From NCBI RefSeq assembly GCF_018739865.1, contig NZ_JADOER010000004.1:751067-815066 (forward strand): a stretch of 64,000 nucleotides of DNA. Direction: 5' to 3'. Below, in pieces: positions 55,510 to 63,392 of the stretch. The notes beneath the pieces were generated by a model. The model was not told the origin of the DNA. It did not search any database and was given only the letters and a program-made list of their open reading frames with translations. Source of the DNA: Leptothoe kymatousa TAU-MAC 1615 (lineage in GTDB: Bacteria > Cyanobacteriota > Cyanobacteriia > Phormidesmidales > Phormidesmidaceae). Within the stretch, counting starts at the first letter, position 1, and every line of letters begins with the position of its first letter. Position numbers and translations under genes: made by a program.

Positions 55510-56892
55510 TTAATTCATTGGCTGTCCTGAGGCGACCGGCGAGGTGGCGGTTTGGACCTGGGGCAGGGTGACTAGCTTATAAATCAAAAACAGCATCAAC
55601 ACGGCCATGTAGCCCGTTAAGGCACTCCATAGCAGGTAGCTGTTCTGCAGGTACACCGCCACCAGCGCCAGGGGGGTGAACCCAAAGCCAAAGCCCAGCA
55701 GCGCCCCATTGCGCACCACCGCCCCTGCCTTCAGGCCAATAAAATAGCCTTCGAGCATAAATGCCACCGCCGTAATGCTCAGGAGGGGCACCAGCCAGAC
55801 GGCATGGTCCGCCATAGCCTGACTCACATCCCTGTGGTTGGTGAGCAAGGCAAACACGGTGCTGGGGAAGGTCAACATGCAGACGGCAAAGCCTAGGGCC
55901 ATTAATAAGCTGGTAACAATGGCGGTTTTGAGCACGGGCAAACATTGCTCCGTGCGACCCTGGCCATGGAAATGGCCCACCAGGGTTTGCACCGTCATGC
56001 CCACCCCCTGCACCGCAAACTGGCTCAGCAGCGCCACCTGTAAGAGCAATCCATTTTCTGTCAGCGATAGGGTGCCAAAGGTGGCGCTGAGGTTGGTAAA
56101 GATGGCATAGGCGGAAATAATCGCGATGTAGCGCACCAGCAGATTGCCCTTCAGCATCAAGGTGGAGCCCAGGGCCTGGCGGTCGAGCACCTGACCCATG
56201 ACCTGGCCGATTTTGGCCCAGTCAATGGTGAATGCGACGGCGATTAATCCTGTGATTAGCCCCAAATATTGGCTGCAGGCGGTGGCTAGCCCGGCCCCAA
56301 AACTTTCCCAGCCCCAGCGGTTGATCATCACATAGTCCAACAGCACATTGGAGCCGTTGACCACTAAGGACAGTAGCAGCACCAAGCCATTATTTTCCCG
56401 GCCTAAAAACCAGCCGATCAGCACAAAGTTGAGCAATACGGCCGGGGCACCCCAAATGCGGGCATTGAAATACTCTAGGCCCGCTTGCTCTGTGGCATTG
56501 ACCCCCGATAGCAGGGTAAAGCCTAGGTGCTGAATGGGGTATTGCAACAGCAGAATCATGGCTGCGATCGCAAGCGCCACCACCCCACATCGCAGCAGAG
56601 CTACAAACACTCCAGTGGTATCCCCCTGACCCATGGCTTGGGCCGTCAACGCATTGGTGCTGCTGCGTAAGCTTTTGAGGATGCGATAGAGATAATCGAA
56701 TAATATGCTGCCCAGAATTACCCCAGCCAGGTAGTTAATATTCGATAGATGCCCCAGAAATGCACTGTCACACAGCCCTGCCAGGGGCACCATCATGTGG
56801 GAAAACATCCCCACGACGGAAAGTTGATAAAACCGAGGTAAAAACGATTTATAAGCGGCTGGGATAGCGGAAATCATAAGGTTGTAAAACAC
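55510..56892 (-). CDS. MATE-family efflux transporter (copy 2)
   Basis: 460 residues with 12 spans, same architecture as its downstream neighbour: MVPLAGLCDSAFLGHLSNIN, YFNARIWGAPAVLLNFVLIG, NGSNVLLDYVMINRWGWESF. The copies diverge most at the N- and C-terminal tails and in the loop after span 1. Start 56892 or 56877 (MISAIPAAY). The 175 nt between the copies contain repeated GTTAAC-type runs. The two probably arose by local duplication. Confidence 0.92.
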   Translation of the reverse strand: MFYNLMISAIPAAYKSFLPRFYQLSVVGMFSHMMVPLAGLCDSAFLGHLSNINYLAGVILGSILFDYLYRILKSLRSSTNALTAQAMGQGDTTGVFVALLRCGVVALAIAAMILLLQYPIQHLGFTLLSGVNATEQAGLEYFNARIWGAPAVLLNFVLIGWFLGRENNGLVLLLSLVVNGSNVLLDYVMINRWGWESFGAGLATACSQYLGLITGLIAVAFTIDWAKIGQVMGQVLDRQALGSTLMLKGNLLVRYIAIISAYAIFTNLSATFGTLSLTENGLLLQVALLSQFAVQGVGMTVQTLVGHFHGQGRTEQCLPVLKTAIVTSLLMALGFAVCMLTFPSTVFALLTNHRDVSQAMADHAVWLVPLLSITAVAFMLEGYFIGLKAGAVVRNGALLGFGFGFTPLALVAVYLQNSYLLWSALTGYMAVLMLFLIYKLVTLPQVQTATSPVASGQPMN

Positions 56893-57040
56893 CTGGCAAT
56901 CTCAATCACCCGGCTTGATTTAATATTCTCTTAACCTAACCTTAATGCCGTCTATTTGGCCCAGTCAACGTAAGGTTTGCCGTGCCAGGGGGGTGGCTTA
57001 CGGTATAGAATGCTTGTACTGCAAGTGTTTTAGCGATTTT

Positions 57041-57442
57041 ATGGATGCCATCGAGAAGCTCATCACCATGGCCGAGGATGAGCTGACCCAGTACAGCACC
57101 GAGGCTCGAAAAATTGAAAAACTGCGGCCTAAGGTGGGGTTGACGGTGCCCTATCCCCAGCAGAAATCAGTTAGGGAGCAGATCGAATCCAGCATCCCCA
57201 CCAATATCTTTGCCAAAATCGTTGAACGCGATCGGCAAATGGTGGCCTTACCATTCTGGGGAATTGCCGGTTTGGGGCTGCTATTGGGGATTTCCATGCA
57301 TCAACCCCTGGATTTTGCGGCTACAGGCATTGGGTTTTATGTTGCCTTTGCGATCCAATCTTGGGGCTGGAAATTAGAAGCAAAGCGCCTAATTGTAAAA
57401 ACCCTAGATTTTATAGAAGAAGAGATGTCAAACCAGACATAG
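57041..57442 (+). CDS. Two-span membrane protein, unknown (cyanobacterial type)
   Basis: 133 residues from MDAIEKLITMAEDELTQYST; a frame from 56945 would add 32 residues with several cysteines that look non-coding. An N-terminal helical soluble region (about 1-65, with KVGLTVPYPQQKSVREQIES) is followed by two adjacent membrane segments (about 75-93 and 98-115) and a charged C-terminal helix. No recognised family. The topology is reminiscent of small thylakoid assembly factors, but this is only an analogy. Confidence 0.7.
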   Translation: MDAIEKLITMAEDELTQYSTEARKIEKLRPKVGLTVPYPQQKSVREQIESSIPTNIFAKIVERDRQMVALPFWGIAGLGLLLGISMHQPLDFAATGIGFYVAFAIQSWGWKLEAKRLIVKTLDFIEEEMSNQT

Positions 57443-57964
57443 CAGGCTGTTGCTTTGGGCTCTGGGCCTGGCGAAGGAGATAGCATTGGCCGCCCAAGGT
57501 TGGATGGGAAAAGTTACCATTTGCGATCGCCGCTATCTTCTAAAGTTCGTAAAAATACGGATCGATGCTACACATTGCTTAATCTTTTTTTAGATATTAA
57601 TCGAGCAAAAAGCCTGTACAAACATCGCTATTAGTGGTCCAATATCTCTATCTGTAAAAGGCTTTTCAGCGTTCAAAGACAATCTCTCAGTGTCTGGTGA
57701 AGCTGATCAGCTTTAGCCCGGTATTTGTGGGATACCGTTGCTGATTTAGGACATAAACTGATCTGCGAAAGGTGCTTTATGCCAATGTTTTTCGGATTGA
57801 GTTACACCAAGAATTTGCAACGTCATAAGTTTTTTCGCTGTTGACAGTCGGCCTTTCTTGTTATGGAAAGTGCACAATCATGCTGCAATCCCCTTTCGGG
57901 ATTGTGCCTTTCTTAATAAGATTAGAAATACTAAAAGATTTTTATCAATACTGACAATAATTAA
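57443..57964. promoter_or_regulatory. Leader region of the thioredoxin gene
   Basis: It contains a 21-residue reading frame (57779-57844; MPMFFGLSYTKNLQRHKFFR plus C) with AAAGG 6 nt upstream, then two overlapping hairpins: GCACAAT/ATTGTGC (57872-57878 with 57901-57907) and CAATCCC/GGGATTG (57886-57892 with 57898-57904), the second followed by CTTTCTTAAT. A repeat, CCGTTGCTGATTTAG, lies at 57735-57749. The layout resembles an attenuator with a leader peptide, but the T-run is weak. Confidence 0.4.
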
Positions 57965-58336
57965 ATGTCAATGACAATTACCGAAGACAATTTCGAAAGC
58001 TTTGTGTTCGCTTCTCCTGTGCCTGTATTGGTGCATTTTTGGGCGCCTTGGTGTGGTTTATGTCGTCGTGTAACGCCTTTGCTTAATAGGTTTCAGCAAG
58101 AATGGTCAGGTCAGGTTCATGTCCTAGATATTAATGCTGATGAAAACCTTAAACTCGCTAACCACTATCGCCTGCAAACGCTACCCACGCTTTTGTTTTT
58201 GGAAAAAGGGCAGGTGATTCAGCGTTTTGATGTATTGCGTAATCGCGATGAGTTTATGCGTGCCCTCGATTTGCTGATGCATCGCTATAAATTGGAGCTT
58301 GGGTTTACCAAGGAAGCCGGTCTGCTAGATAAGTAA
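57965..58336 (+). CDS. Thioredoxin-fold protein with CGLC active site
   Basis: 123 residues. The fold is a standard thioredoxin: VPVLVHFWAPWCGLCRRVTP with the redox pair Cys-Gly-Leu-Cys in place of CGPC, then HVLDINADENLKLANHYRLQ and TLPTLLFLEKGQVIQRFD including the cis-Pro. Leu in the active site alters the redox potential of Trx in other families. Probably cytoplasmic disulfide exchange with a specialised partner. A start at 57971 is also possible. Confidence 0.9.
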   Translation: MSMTITEDNFESFVFASPVPVLVHFWAPWCGLCRRVTPLLNRFQQEWSGQVHVLDINADENLKLANHYRLQTLPTLLFLEKGQVIQRFDVLRNRDEFMRALDLLMHRYKLELGFTKEAGLLDK

Positions 58337-58354
58337 GCGGCTGTGGCCGGTCCT

Positions 58355-59458
58355 TTAGCATTGAGCCTTTAAATAACCTTGAATTAGCCAGTCGGGCCCA
58401 ATTTTTTCTAGTTGGGTGTGGTGTAGGTCCAGGGCTTCTGGCATGGTCATTAGCCCCATATTGCCGATGGGCGTGGGGGCTTGGGCTCCGCCGATTAATT
58501 TGGGTGCCACAAAGGCCCATACTTTTTGGATCACCTGATGCTGTAGGGCTGCCGCCGCTAACGTGCCGCCACATTCCCACAAAAGTGTGGACAGGCCTCG
58601 TTTATATAGGCAGTTGACTACGGCCTGGGGCGTTAAGGTGGGGAGCTGCACAACGTCTACGGACTCTGGAAGGCTGCTAGCGGCCCTAGGGGTTTCTGTA
58701 AATACCAGCGTCGGGGCAATGTCTGTGTGCCACAGGTTTGCCTGGGCCGGTAGCTGCAGCTTGCGACTCATGACCACCCGGAGCGGGTTGTGGTCTGCAA
58801 GGCCATGGGTTGTGAGTCGAGGGTTGTCCTGGCGTACCGTATTGCCCCCCACAATAATGGCGTCGCACTGGCTGCGTAGCCGATGCACCCGTGTGCGGGC
58901 TGCTGGGCTAGTAATCCAGGCACTGTGCCCCGTATCCGTGGCAATTTTTCCATCCAGGGTCATGGCATATTTCAAAATGCTAAAGGGCTGGTGGTGGCGT
59001 ATGCGATGAATAAAGGCTTCATTGAGTCGTTCACAGGCGGTGGTTTCCACCTCGGTAATTACCGTGACCCCAGCGGCGCGCAGTCGCTGAATCCCGCCAC
59101 TGGCTTTGGGGTTTGGATCTGTCATGCCAATGACTACGGTGGCGATGCCTGCCTGTAAAACGGCTTCTGTGCAGGGGGGGGTGCGGCCAGTGTGGTTACA
59201 GGGTTCAAGGTTGACGTATAGTGTTGCTCCTTTAGCGGCGGCCCCCGCGGCCCGCAAGGCAAAAACTTCGGCGTGGGGCTGGCCCACTTGGGGATGGAAT
59301 CCTTCTCCGATGATTTGTCCGTTTTTAACCACGACTGCCCCTACCATCGGGTTTGGCGTAGTATGGCCTGCCCCCTGGGCTGCTAGCTCTAGGCAACGAT
59401 GCATCATGGCGCTGTGGTCTAATGCATCCTCCCTGGTTAAATCATTGGAAGCAATCAT
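58355..59458 (-). CDS. ribD: Bifunctional riboflavin biosynthesis protein RibD
   Basis: Deaminase plus reductase acting on the pyrimidine intermediates of riboflavin. 367 residues from the ATG at 59458; a further ATG at 59506 would leave only 6 nt to the divergent gene. The zinc site is His62-Ala-Glu64 with Cys87 and Cys96 (PCNHTGRTPPC). The C-terminal reductase domain begins at about 150 (KYAMTLDGKIATDTGHSAWI). Typical length and motifs. The family substrate is well known. Confidence 0.94.
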   Translation of the reverse strand: MIASNDLTREDALDHSAMMHRCLELAAQGAGHTTPNPMVGAVVVKNGQIIGEGFHPQVGQPHAEVFALRAAGAAAKGATLYVNLEPCNHTGRTPPCTEAVLQAGIATVVIGMTDPNPKASGGIQRLRAAGVTVITEVETTACERLNEAFIHRIRHHQPFSILKYAMTLDGKIATDTGHSAWITSPAARTRVHRLRSQCDAIIVGGNTVRQDNPRLTTHGLADHNPLRVVMSRKLQLPAQANLWHTDIAPTLVFTETPRAASSLPESVDVVQLPTLTPQAVVNCLYKRGLSTLLWECGGTLAAAALQHQVIQKVWAFVAPKLIGGAQAPTPIGNMGLMTMPEALDLHHTQLEKIGPDWLIQGYLKAQC

Positions 59459-59512
59459 CGGGGTAAATCCCTTAGAATTTTGTATGACAAGAAGAGTTAT
59501 TAACATAACCCC

Positions 59513-59749
59513 ATGACTATCGAGAATACTAGTGCCAACGGGACGGTAGACTGTGCCGTCGACTGTGTTGAGGGCTGCGTTAAAGGGGATGAATGTCCCA
59601 ATGAAAAATACACCCAGGAAGCGTCTAGTTTTATTGAAAATACGTCCCTGGATAAAATGTTGGAAATTGCTGAAGAGGCCCTACGCAAAAAGATTGTGGC
59701 CCGCGCAACAGAGCCGCGTAAGTGGATAATGCCAGAAGATTTGGAGTAG
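59513..59749 (+). CDS. Small acidic protein with N-terminal cysteines, unknown
   Basis: 78 residues. The N-terminal third has four Cys (VDCAVDCVEGCVKGDECP), a possible metal or disulfide site, and the C-terminal half is an amphipathic helix (LDKMLEIAEEALRKKIVARA) ending in an EPRKWIMPEDLE tail. The charged helix resembles small conserved cyanobacterial proteins. Divergent from ribD, with which it may share a promoter. No function can be assigned. Confidence 0.6.
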   Translation: MTIENTSANGTVDCAVDCVEGCVKGDECPNEKYTQEASSFIENTSLDKMLEIAEEALRKKIVARATEPRKWIMPEDLE

Positions 59750-59845
59750 GCGAAGGCTGAATTTGGACTTTTGAATTCGGAATTCAGAGCGTGGAACTCG
59801 GAAGGGGGACGTATTCCGAATTCCGCCCGCGGGCTTTTGGGGCAA

Positions 59846-61057
59846 TCATTCTGCTGGGTGTGGATGCTCGGCAGGGGGGCAACCCTGGCCGGCCATGAGT
59901 GGTTGTATGGTGTGCACTAGTCGATCGATGTCTTGCTGGCTGTGGGTGGCCATGACGGTCATCCTGAGGCGACTGGTGGGCACCGTGGGGGGCCGGACAG
60001 CGGCAACAAAAATCCCCTGTTGTCTGAGCTGTTGTCCTAAGGCTAAGACGGTGGCGGCATCTTTGACTGGAATGCAAACGATGGGGGATTCGGAGTCTAA
60101 ATACTGAATCTGTAGCTGGTCTAACTGTTGTCTCAGGTAATCTCCATTGTGGGCTAGCTGGGTGAGTCGGTGGGGCTCTTGATGCAGGATTGCGATCGCA
60201 GTCCGAGCCGCTGCCGCGTCCGCTGGCGATAGGCCAGTGGTATAAATCCAAGTGGCGGTGCGATTGCGCAAAAAATCAATCAGCTCAGCCGACCCAGTGA
60301 CATAGCCCCCCAAGCTGCCCAGGGCTTTACTCAAGGTGCCAATTTGCACCAGGGGCCGATGGCGACAATTTAGATATTCCACGGCACCACCACCCGTTGC
60401 CCCCAATACCCCGGTGCCATGGGCTTCATCCACCAACACCATGGCGTTCCAACGCTCGGCCAGGTCAAGGATAGCCGGCAGAGGACACAGATCTCCGTCC
60501 ATGCTAAAAACGCTGTCGGTGACCACTAAACAGCGCCGATGGTGCGATCGTCGCTCACACAGACACTGCTCCAATTGTTCTAATCTGTTGTGTTCGTAAA
60601 CAACGACGGTGGCACCGCTTAGGCGAGCGCCCATCTGTAAACTGGAATGATTGTATTGGTCGGCCACAATCAGATCGCGGTGATCGACCAGGGCGGCGAT
60701 TGTGCCCAAATTAGCTAAATAGCCAGAACTAAACACCAACGCAGCTTCGGTTCCCTTAAGCCTAGCAATGGCCTGCTCTAGTTCGTCGTGGATGGGGCGA
60801 TGACCGCTCAGCAGCCGTGAACCAGTGCTGCCAGTGCCATAGGTTTTAACCGCCGCCGCCGCCGCCGCCGCTAAGCGGTCATCGCCCGCCAGGCCCAAAT
60901 AATCATTGCTGGCAAAGTTTAGACAGGGACGCCCCTCAAGGGTGATCGTCGTCCCCCCCTTGCCCTCAATCGGTTGCACTTGGCGATGCCACTTAGCTCG
61001 CTGCAGGGTTGCCAACGACTTAGCAATCCACCCATAGGGGCTGGCGGCCTTAGCCAT
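59846..61057 (-). CDS. bioF: 8-amino-7-oxononanoate synthase-like PLP enzyme
   Basis: Biotin synthesis step joining alanine with pimeloyl thioester. 403 residues from the ATG at 61057 (TTG at 61075 would overlap the upstream gene by 4 nt). The PLP lysine is Lys244 in GTLSKALGSLGGY; LVDEAHGTGVLGATGGG holds the cofactor Asp. Slightly longer than usual (about 385) with an Ala run RLAAAAAAAV encoded by a (GCC)n-type microsatellite (60851-60871). Alternative: another alpha-oxoamine synthase. Preceded by two secreted paralogues. Confidence 0.87.
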   Translation of the reverse strand: MAKAASPYGWIAKSLATLQRAKWHRQVQPIEGKGGTTITLEGRPCLNFASNDYLGLAGDDRLAAAAAAAVKTYGTGSTGSRLLSGHRPIHDELEQAIARLKGTEAALVFSSGYLANLGTIAALVDHRDLIVADQYNHSSLQMGARLSGATVVVYEHNRLEQLEQCLCERRSHHRRCLVVTDSVFSMDGDLCPLPAILDLAERWNAMVLVDEAHGTGVLGATGGGAVEYLNCRHRPLVQIGTLSKALGSLGGYVTGSAELIDFLRNRTATWIYTTGLSPADAAAARTAIAILHQEPHRLTQLAHNGDYLRQQLDQLQIQYLDSESPIVCIPVKDAATVLALGQQLRQQGIFVAAVRPPTVPTSRLRMTVMATHSQQDIDRLVHTIQPLMAGQGCPPAEHPHPAE

Positions 61058-61071
61058 GGGGCAGCCCCGGC

Positions 61072-61545
61072 TCAAGGGCGTCGGGCCGATAGAGGAATCC
61101 AGACGTCTGGCTCGCCTGCCACACCGACTCTGCCATTTTCCGAAAAGCTAATGACAACAAACTCAACATCCTCGTGGCTAACTTGCAAATAGCCCTCTGC
61201 CCACACATCAAAATAATCAGTGCCGTTAACAGCCCTAATATTGTAAATCCCCGGCTTCAGCTTAAACCGCTTGCTTCGCTGTAGACCACGGGGAGAAAAT
61301 ACACGGCGATTGTCGAGGTAAATATCGGCCCAACTGCTTCCTCGAACAACAATTTCTACGGTGACTTCGCGTTCTTCAACGGCTCTATCGTCATCATCAC
61401 GTTCGTCGTTGTCGTCCCGATGGTCGGCGGGATAGTAGATAGCGTTGTTTCGAATAATGGTGTCGGCATTAGCCGGCGTGGTGAAAAAATAGCCCCCCAG
61501 GCTAACGAAGAATGCGGCTAAGGCCAGTGTGGGTCGACGAGTCAT
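61072..61545 (-). CDS. Secreted beta-rich protein, paralogue of the next upstream gene
   Basis: 157 residues. Signal peptide MTRRPTLALAAFFVSLGGYF ending ANA, then an acidic Asp/Arg-rich linker (about 45-60) and a domain with RGSSWADIYLDNRRVFSPRG, LKPGIYNIRAVNGTDYFDVW, AEGYLQVSHEDVEFVVISFS and a final WIPLSARRP. It shares this domain with the next gene upstream. It probably acts in the periplasm or outside. Reads into bioF: its stop is 14 nt before the bioF ATG. Function unknown. Confidence 0.78.
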   Translation of the reverse strand: MTRRPTLALAAFFVSLGGYFFTTPANADTIIRNNAIYYPADHRDDNDERDDDDRAVEEREVTVEIVVRGSSWADIYLDNRRVFSPRGLQRSKRFKLKPGIYNIRAVNGTDYFDVWAEGYLQVSHEDVEFVVISFSENGRVGVAGEPDVWIPLSARRP

Positions 61546-61671
61546 AAGGATACGGATGCAATGTACTCATGGTGATTAAATTTTTGCTGCGTCAGATCTC
61601 CATCAAGCTGTTGCCAGACAATTCCAGATGGAGCGTGGAATTAGTTGCTAACTTGAGCTATCAGCGTTGGG

Positions 61672-62130
61672 CTAACGTCGCTGGGCCGCAACGGGAATCC
61701 AAGCATAGGGATCTCCGGCAATGCGGACCCCCCGGTCTGAAAAATTAATGACGACGATATTCGTGTCATCTCGGCCAATATCTAAATAGCCTTCTGCCCA
61801 CACATCAAAATAATCAGTGCCCGTAATTTTGATTTCGTAGGCCCCTTCTCGAAACGTAAATTGCTTCCGTCGGTTGGCATTGCGAGGTGAAAAAATGCGA
61901 CGACCATCCACATAGACATTGGCCCACTCGCTGCCCTGGGCAATAAACTCCACCGTTACCCGTTTTCTAGCAGGGCGGCGGCGGCGTTCGTGCACGGGAT
62001 AGCGATGGTGGGAATCCCTAGGGGAATCTCTATAAATAATGATTTGGCCTGCCTCGGCCATGGTGGCGAGAAGAAAAGGGGATGCCATTAGCCCCAGTGC
62101 CCCTAGTTTGAGCCATTGGTGTCGTTTCAT
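61672..62130 (-). CDS. Secreted beta-rich protein, first of a paralogous pair
   Basis: 152 residues from the ATG at 62130; an ATG at 62223 would add 31 residues before the signal peptide MKRHQWLKLGALGLMASPFL...AEA. Then a basic linker and the same domain: AQGSEWANVYVDGRRIFSPR, FREGAYEIKITGTDYFDVWA, EGYLDIGRDDTNIVVINFSD, ending WIPVAAQRR. The linker is Arg-rich here but acidic in the paralogue. The pair is separated by 126 nt. No known family recognised; resembles small PEGA-like beta domains. Confidence 0.75.
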   Translation of the reverse strand: MKRHQWLKLGALGLMASPFLLATMAEAGQIIIYRDSPRDSHHRYPVHERRRRPARKRVTVEFIAQGSEWANVYVDGRRIFSPRNANRRKQFTFREGAYEIKITGTDYFDVWAEGYLDIGRDDTNIVVINFSDRGVRIAGDPYAWIPVAAQRR

Positions 62131-62395
62131 AGTAGGTTCAATGCGCTTAGATTGCAGATGAATGGCTGTTTTTATACTAAGTCCATTCCCAAAACGTCCT
62201 GATTTCAGTAGCCAGATAATCAAAGTGGTCAGACGGACGGAACCGCCTCATCTGGCTCACGTTGCAGGACACCATGATGATAGAAAAACTCTCTCGGATA
62301 CCGCTTGTAAATTCCGATGATTTACAACACATTTCCCTGGTAGAAAAAGCTTTGATGCGATCGTTCGCTGGAAGTGATGCGCCCTTTTCAACAGT
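62131..62395. other. Intergenic region 5' of the secreted-protein pair
   Basis: No gene seen. It should contain the minus-strand promoter. A second frame runs through 62131-62223 but has no start evidence. Confidence 0.35.
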
Positions 62396-62555
62396 CCCCG
62401 CTAGCTGAGCGGAGTCGAAGCTAACCCCAACTAATGGTCCTTTTCAATAGTCCCCGCTAGCTGAGCGAAGTCGAAGCTAACCCCAACTAATGGTCCTTTT
62501 CAATAGTCCCCGCTAGCTGAGCGAAGTCGAAGCTAACCCCAACCCAATGGTCCTT
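62396..62555. repeat. Three direct copies of a 56-bp repeat
   Basis: Units begin at 62396, 62452 and 62508; the third is truncated. Each has CCCCGCTAGCTGAGCGRAGT then CGAAGCTAACCCCAACTAAT and a GGTCCTTTTCAATAGT spacer. Differences are few. The core is a hairpin, AGCT...AGCT, shared with the repeats beside ilvN. No spacers of CRISPR kind and no cas genes, so not a CRISPR. Confidence 0.9.
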
Positions 62556-62676
62556 GCAACTTTGCTATGGCTGGTTATTGCCTGGCGTTACTTAAATCGC
62601 TTTACAATAAAAACGATAAATATTTTCTCCCTAGCACTGTTAGATTCCATTTGCTTGGGATATAGCCAGCGTTTCC

Positions 62677-63267
62677 ATGAAATTTTTTGAAAAACCGGGT
62701 CCTGAGTTAGCCGATCGCGTACCCCCTGGACAGCATTTAGCCAAAGGGTTTCCTGTCTTAACCTATGGCCCCACCCCAGAAATTAACCAGGCCGAATGGC
62801 GGCTCAAACTGTCTGGTTTGGTCACTGAAAAATCCCTAACCTGGGATGAGCTGATGGCCCTGCCGCAGCAGGAGTTTACGGCGGATTTTCACTGCGTAAC
62901 CACCTGGAGTAAGTTAGACGTCACCTGGCGGGGCGTCAAGGTGACTGACCTGCTGGCAACGGTGGATGTGGATCCGCAGGCCGTTCATGTTATGGCCCAC
63001 TGCTACGGTGGCTATACCACCAATGTGGCCATGGCAGATTTTGCGAGACCCGAAAACTTTTTAGCCCATACCCTAGAAGGCGACCCCCTGCCCCCCGACC
63101 ACGGCGGTCCTCTACGCCTCGTGGTGCCCCATTTGTATGCTTGGAAAAGTGCAAAATGGCTCAGCGGTCTGGAGTTTTTACCAGAGCCCGCCCCCGGATT
63201 TTGGGAGCGGAACGGCTACCACATGCGGGGCGAACCTTGGGCTGAAGAACGTTATGGCGATCTCTAG
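62677..63267 (+). CDS. Sulfite-oxidase-like molybdopterin oxidoreductase
   Basis: 196 residues, a single oxidoreductase domain without the C-terminal dimerisation part. The Mo-ligand Cys is in DFHCVTTWSKLDVTWRGV; substrate-site residues include HVMAHCYGGYTTN and GPLRLVVPHLYAWKSAKWLS. It resembles the short YuiH/MsrP-like group; the absence of a signal peptide suggests a cytoplasmic enzyme. The reaction (sulfite, or methionine sulfoxide or other S/N-oxide) is not determined. Preceded by the tandem repeats. Confidence 0.88.
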   Translation: MKFFEKPGPELADRVPPGQHLAKGFPVLTYGPTPEINQAEWRLKLSGLVTEKSLTWDELMALPQQEFTADFHCVTTWSKLDVTWRGVKVTDLLATVDVDPQAVHVMAHCYGGYTTNVAMADFARPENFLAHTLEGDPLPPDHGGPLRLVVPHLYAWKSAKWLSGLEFLPEPAPGFWERNGYHMRGEPWAEERYGDL

Positions 63268-63392
63268 GAACCCCAGAGTTTCCTGATCGTCATTCTAAAT
63301 ATCTGTAAAACTTTGCAGTTGGTCTATTCTGATCAGCCTTTGCTAAAGGGCTAGCGCACTTTGCGATTCCACCCGGTACCCCCACAGGTCGC

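Noticed and set aside
57779..57844. Independent small gene for the 21-residue frame
   Set aside because: Too short to support as a protein-coding gene by eye; kept only as part of the leader region.
62396..62555. CRISPR-like array
   Set aside because: Only three near-identical contiguous units, no variable spacers and no cas genes.
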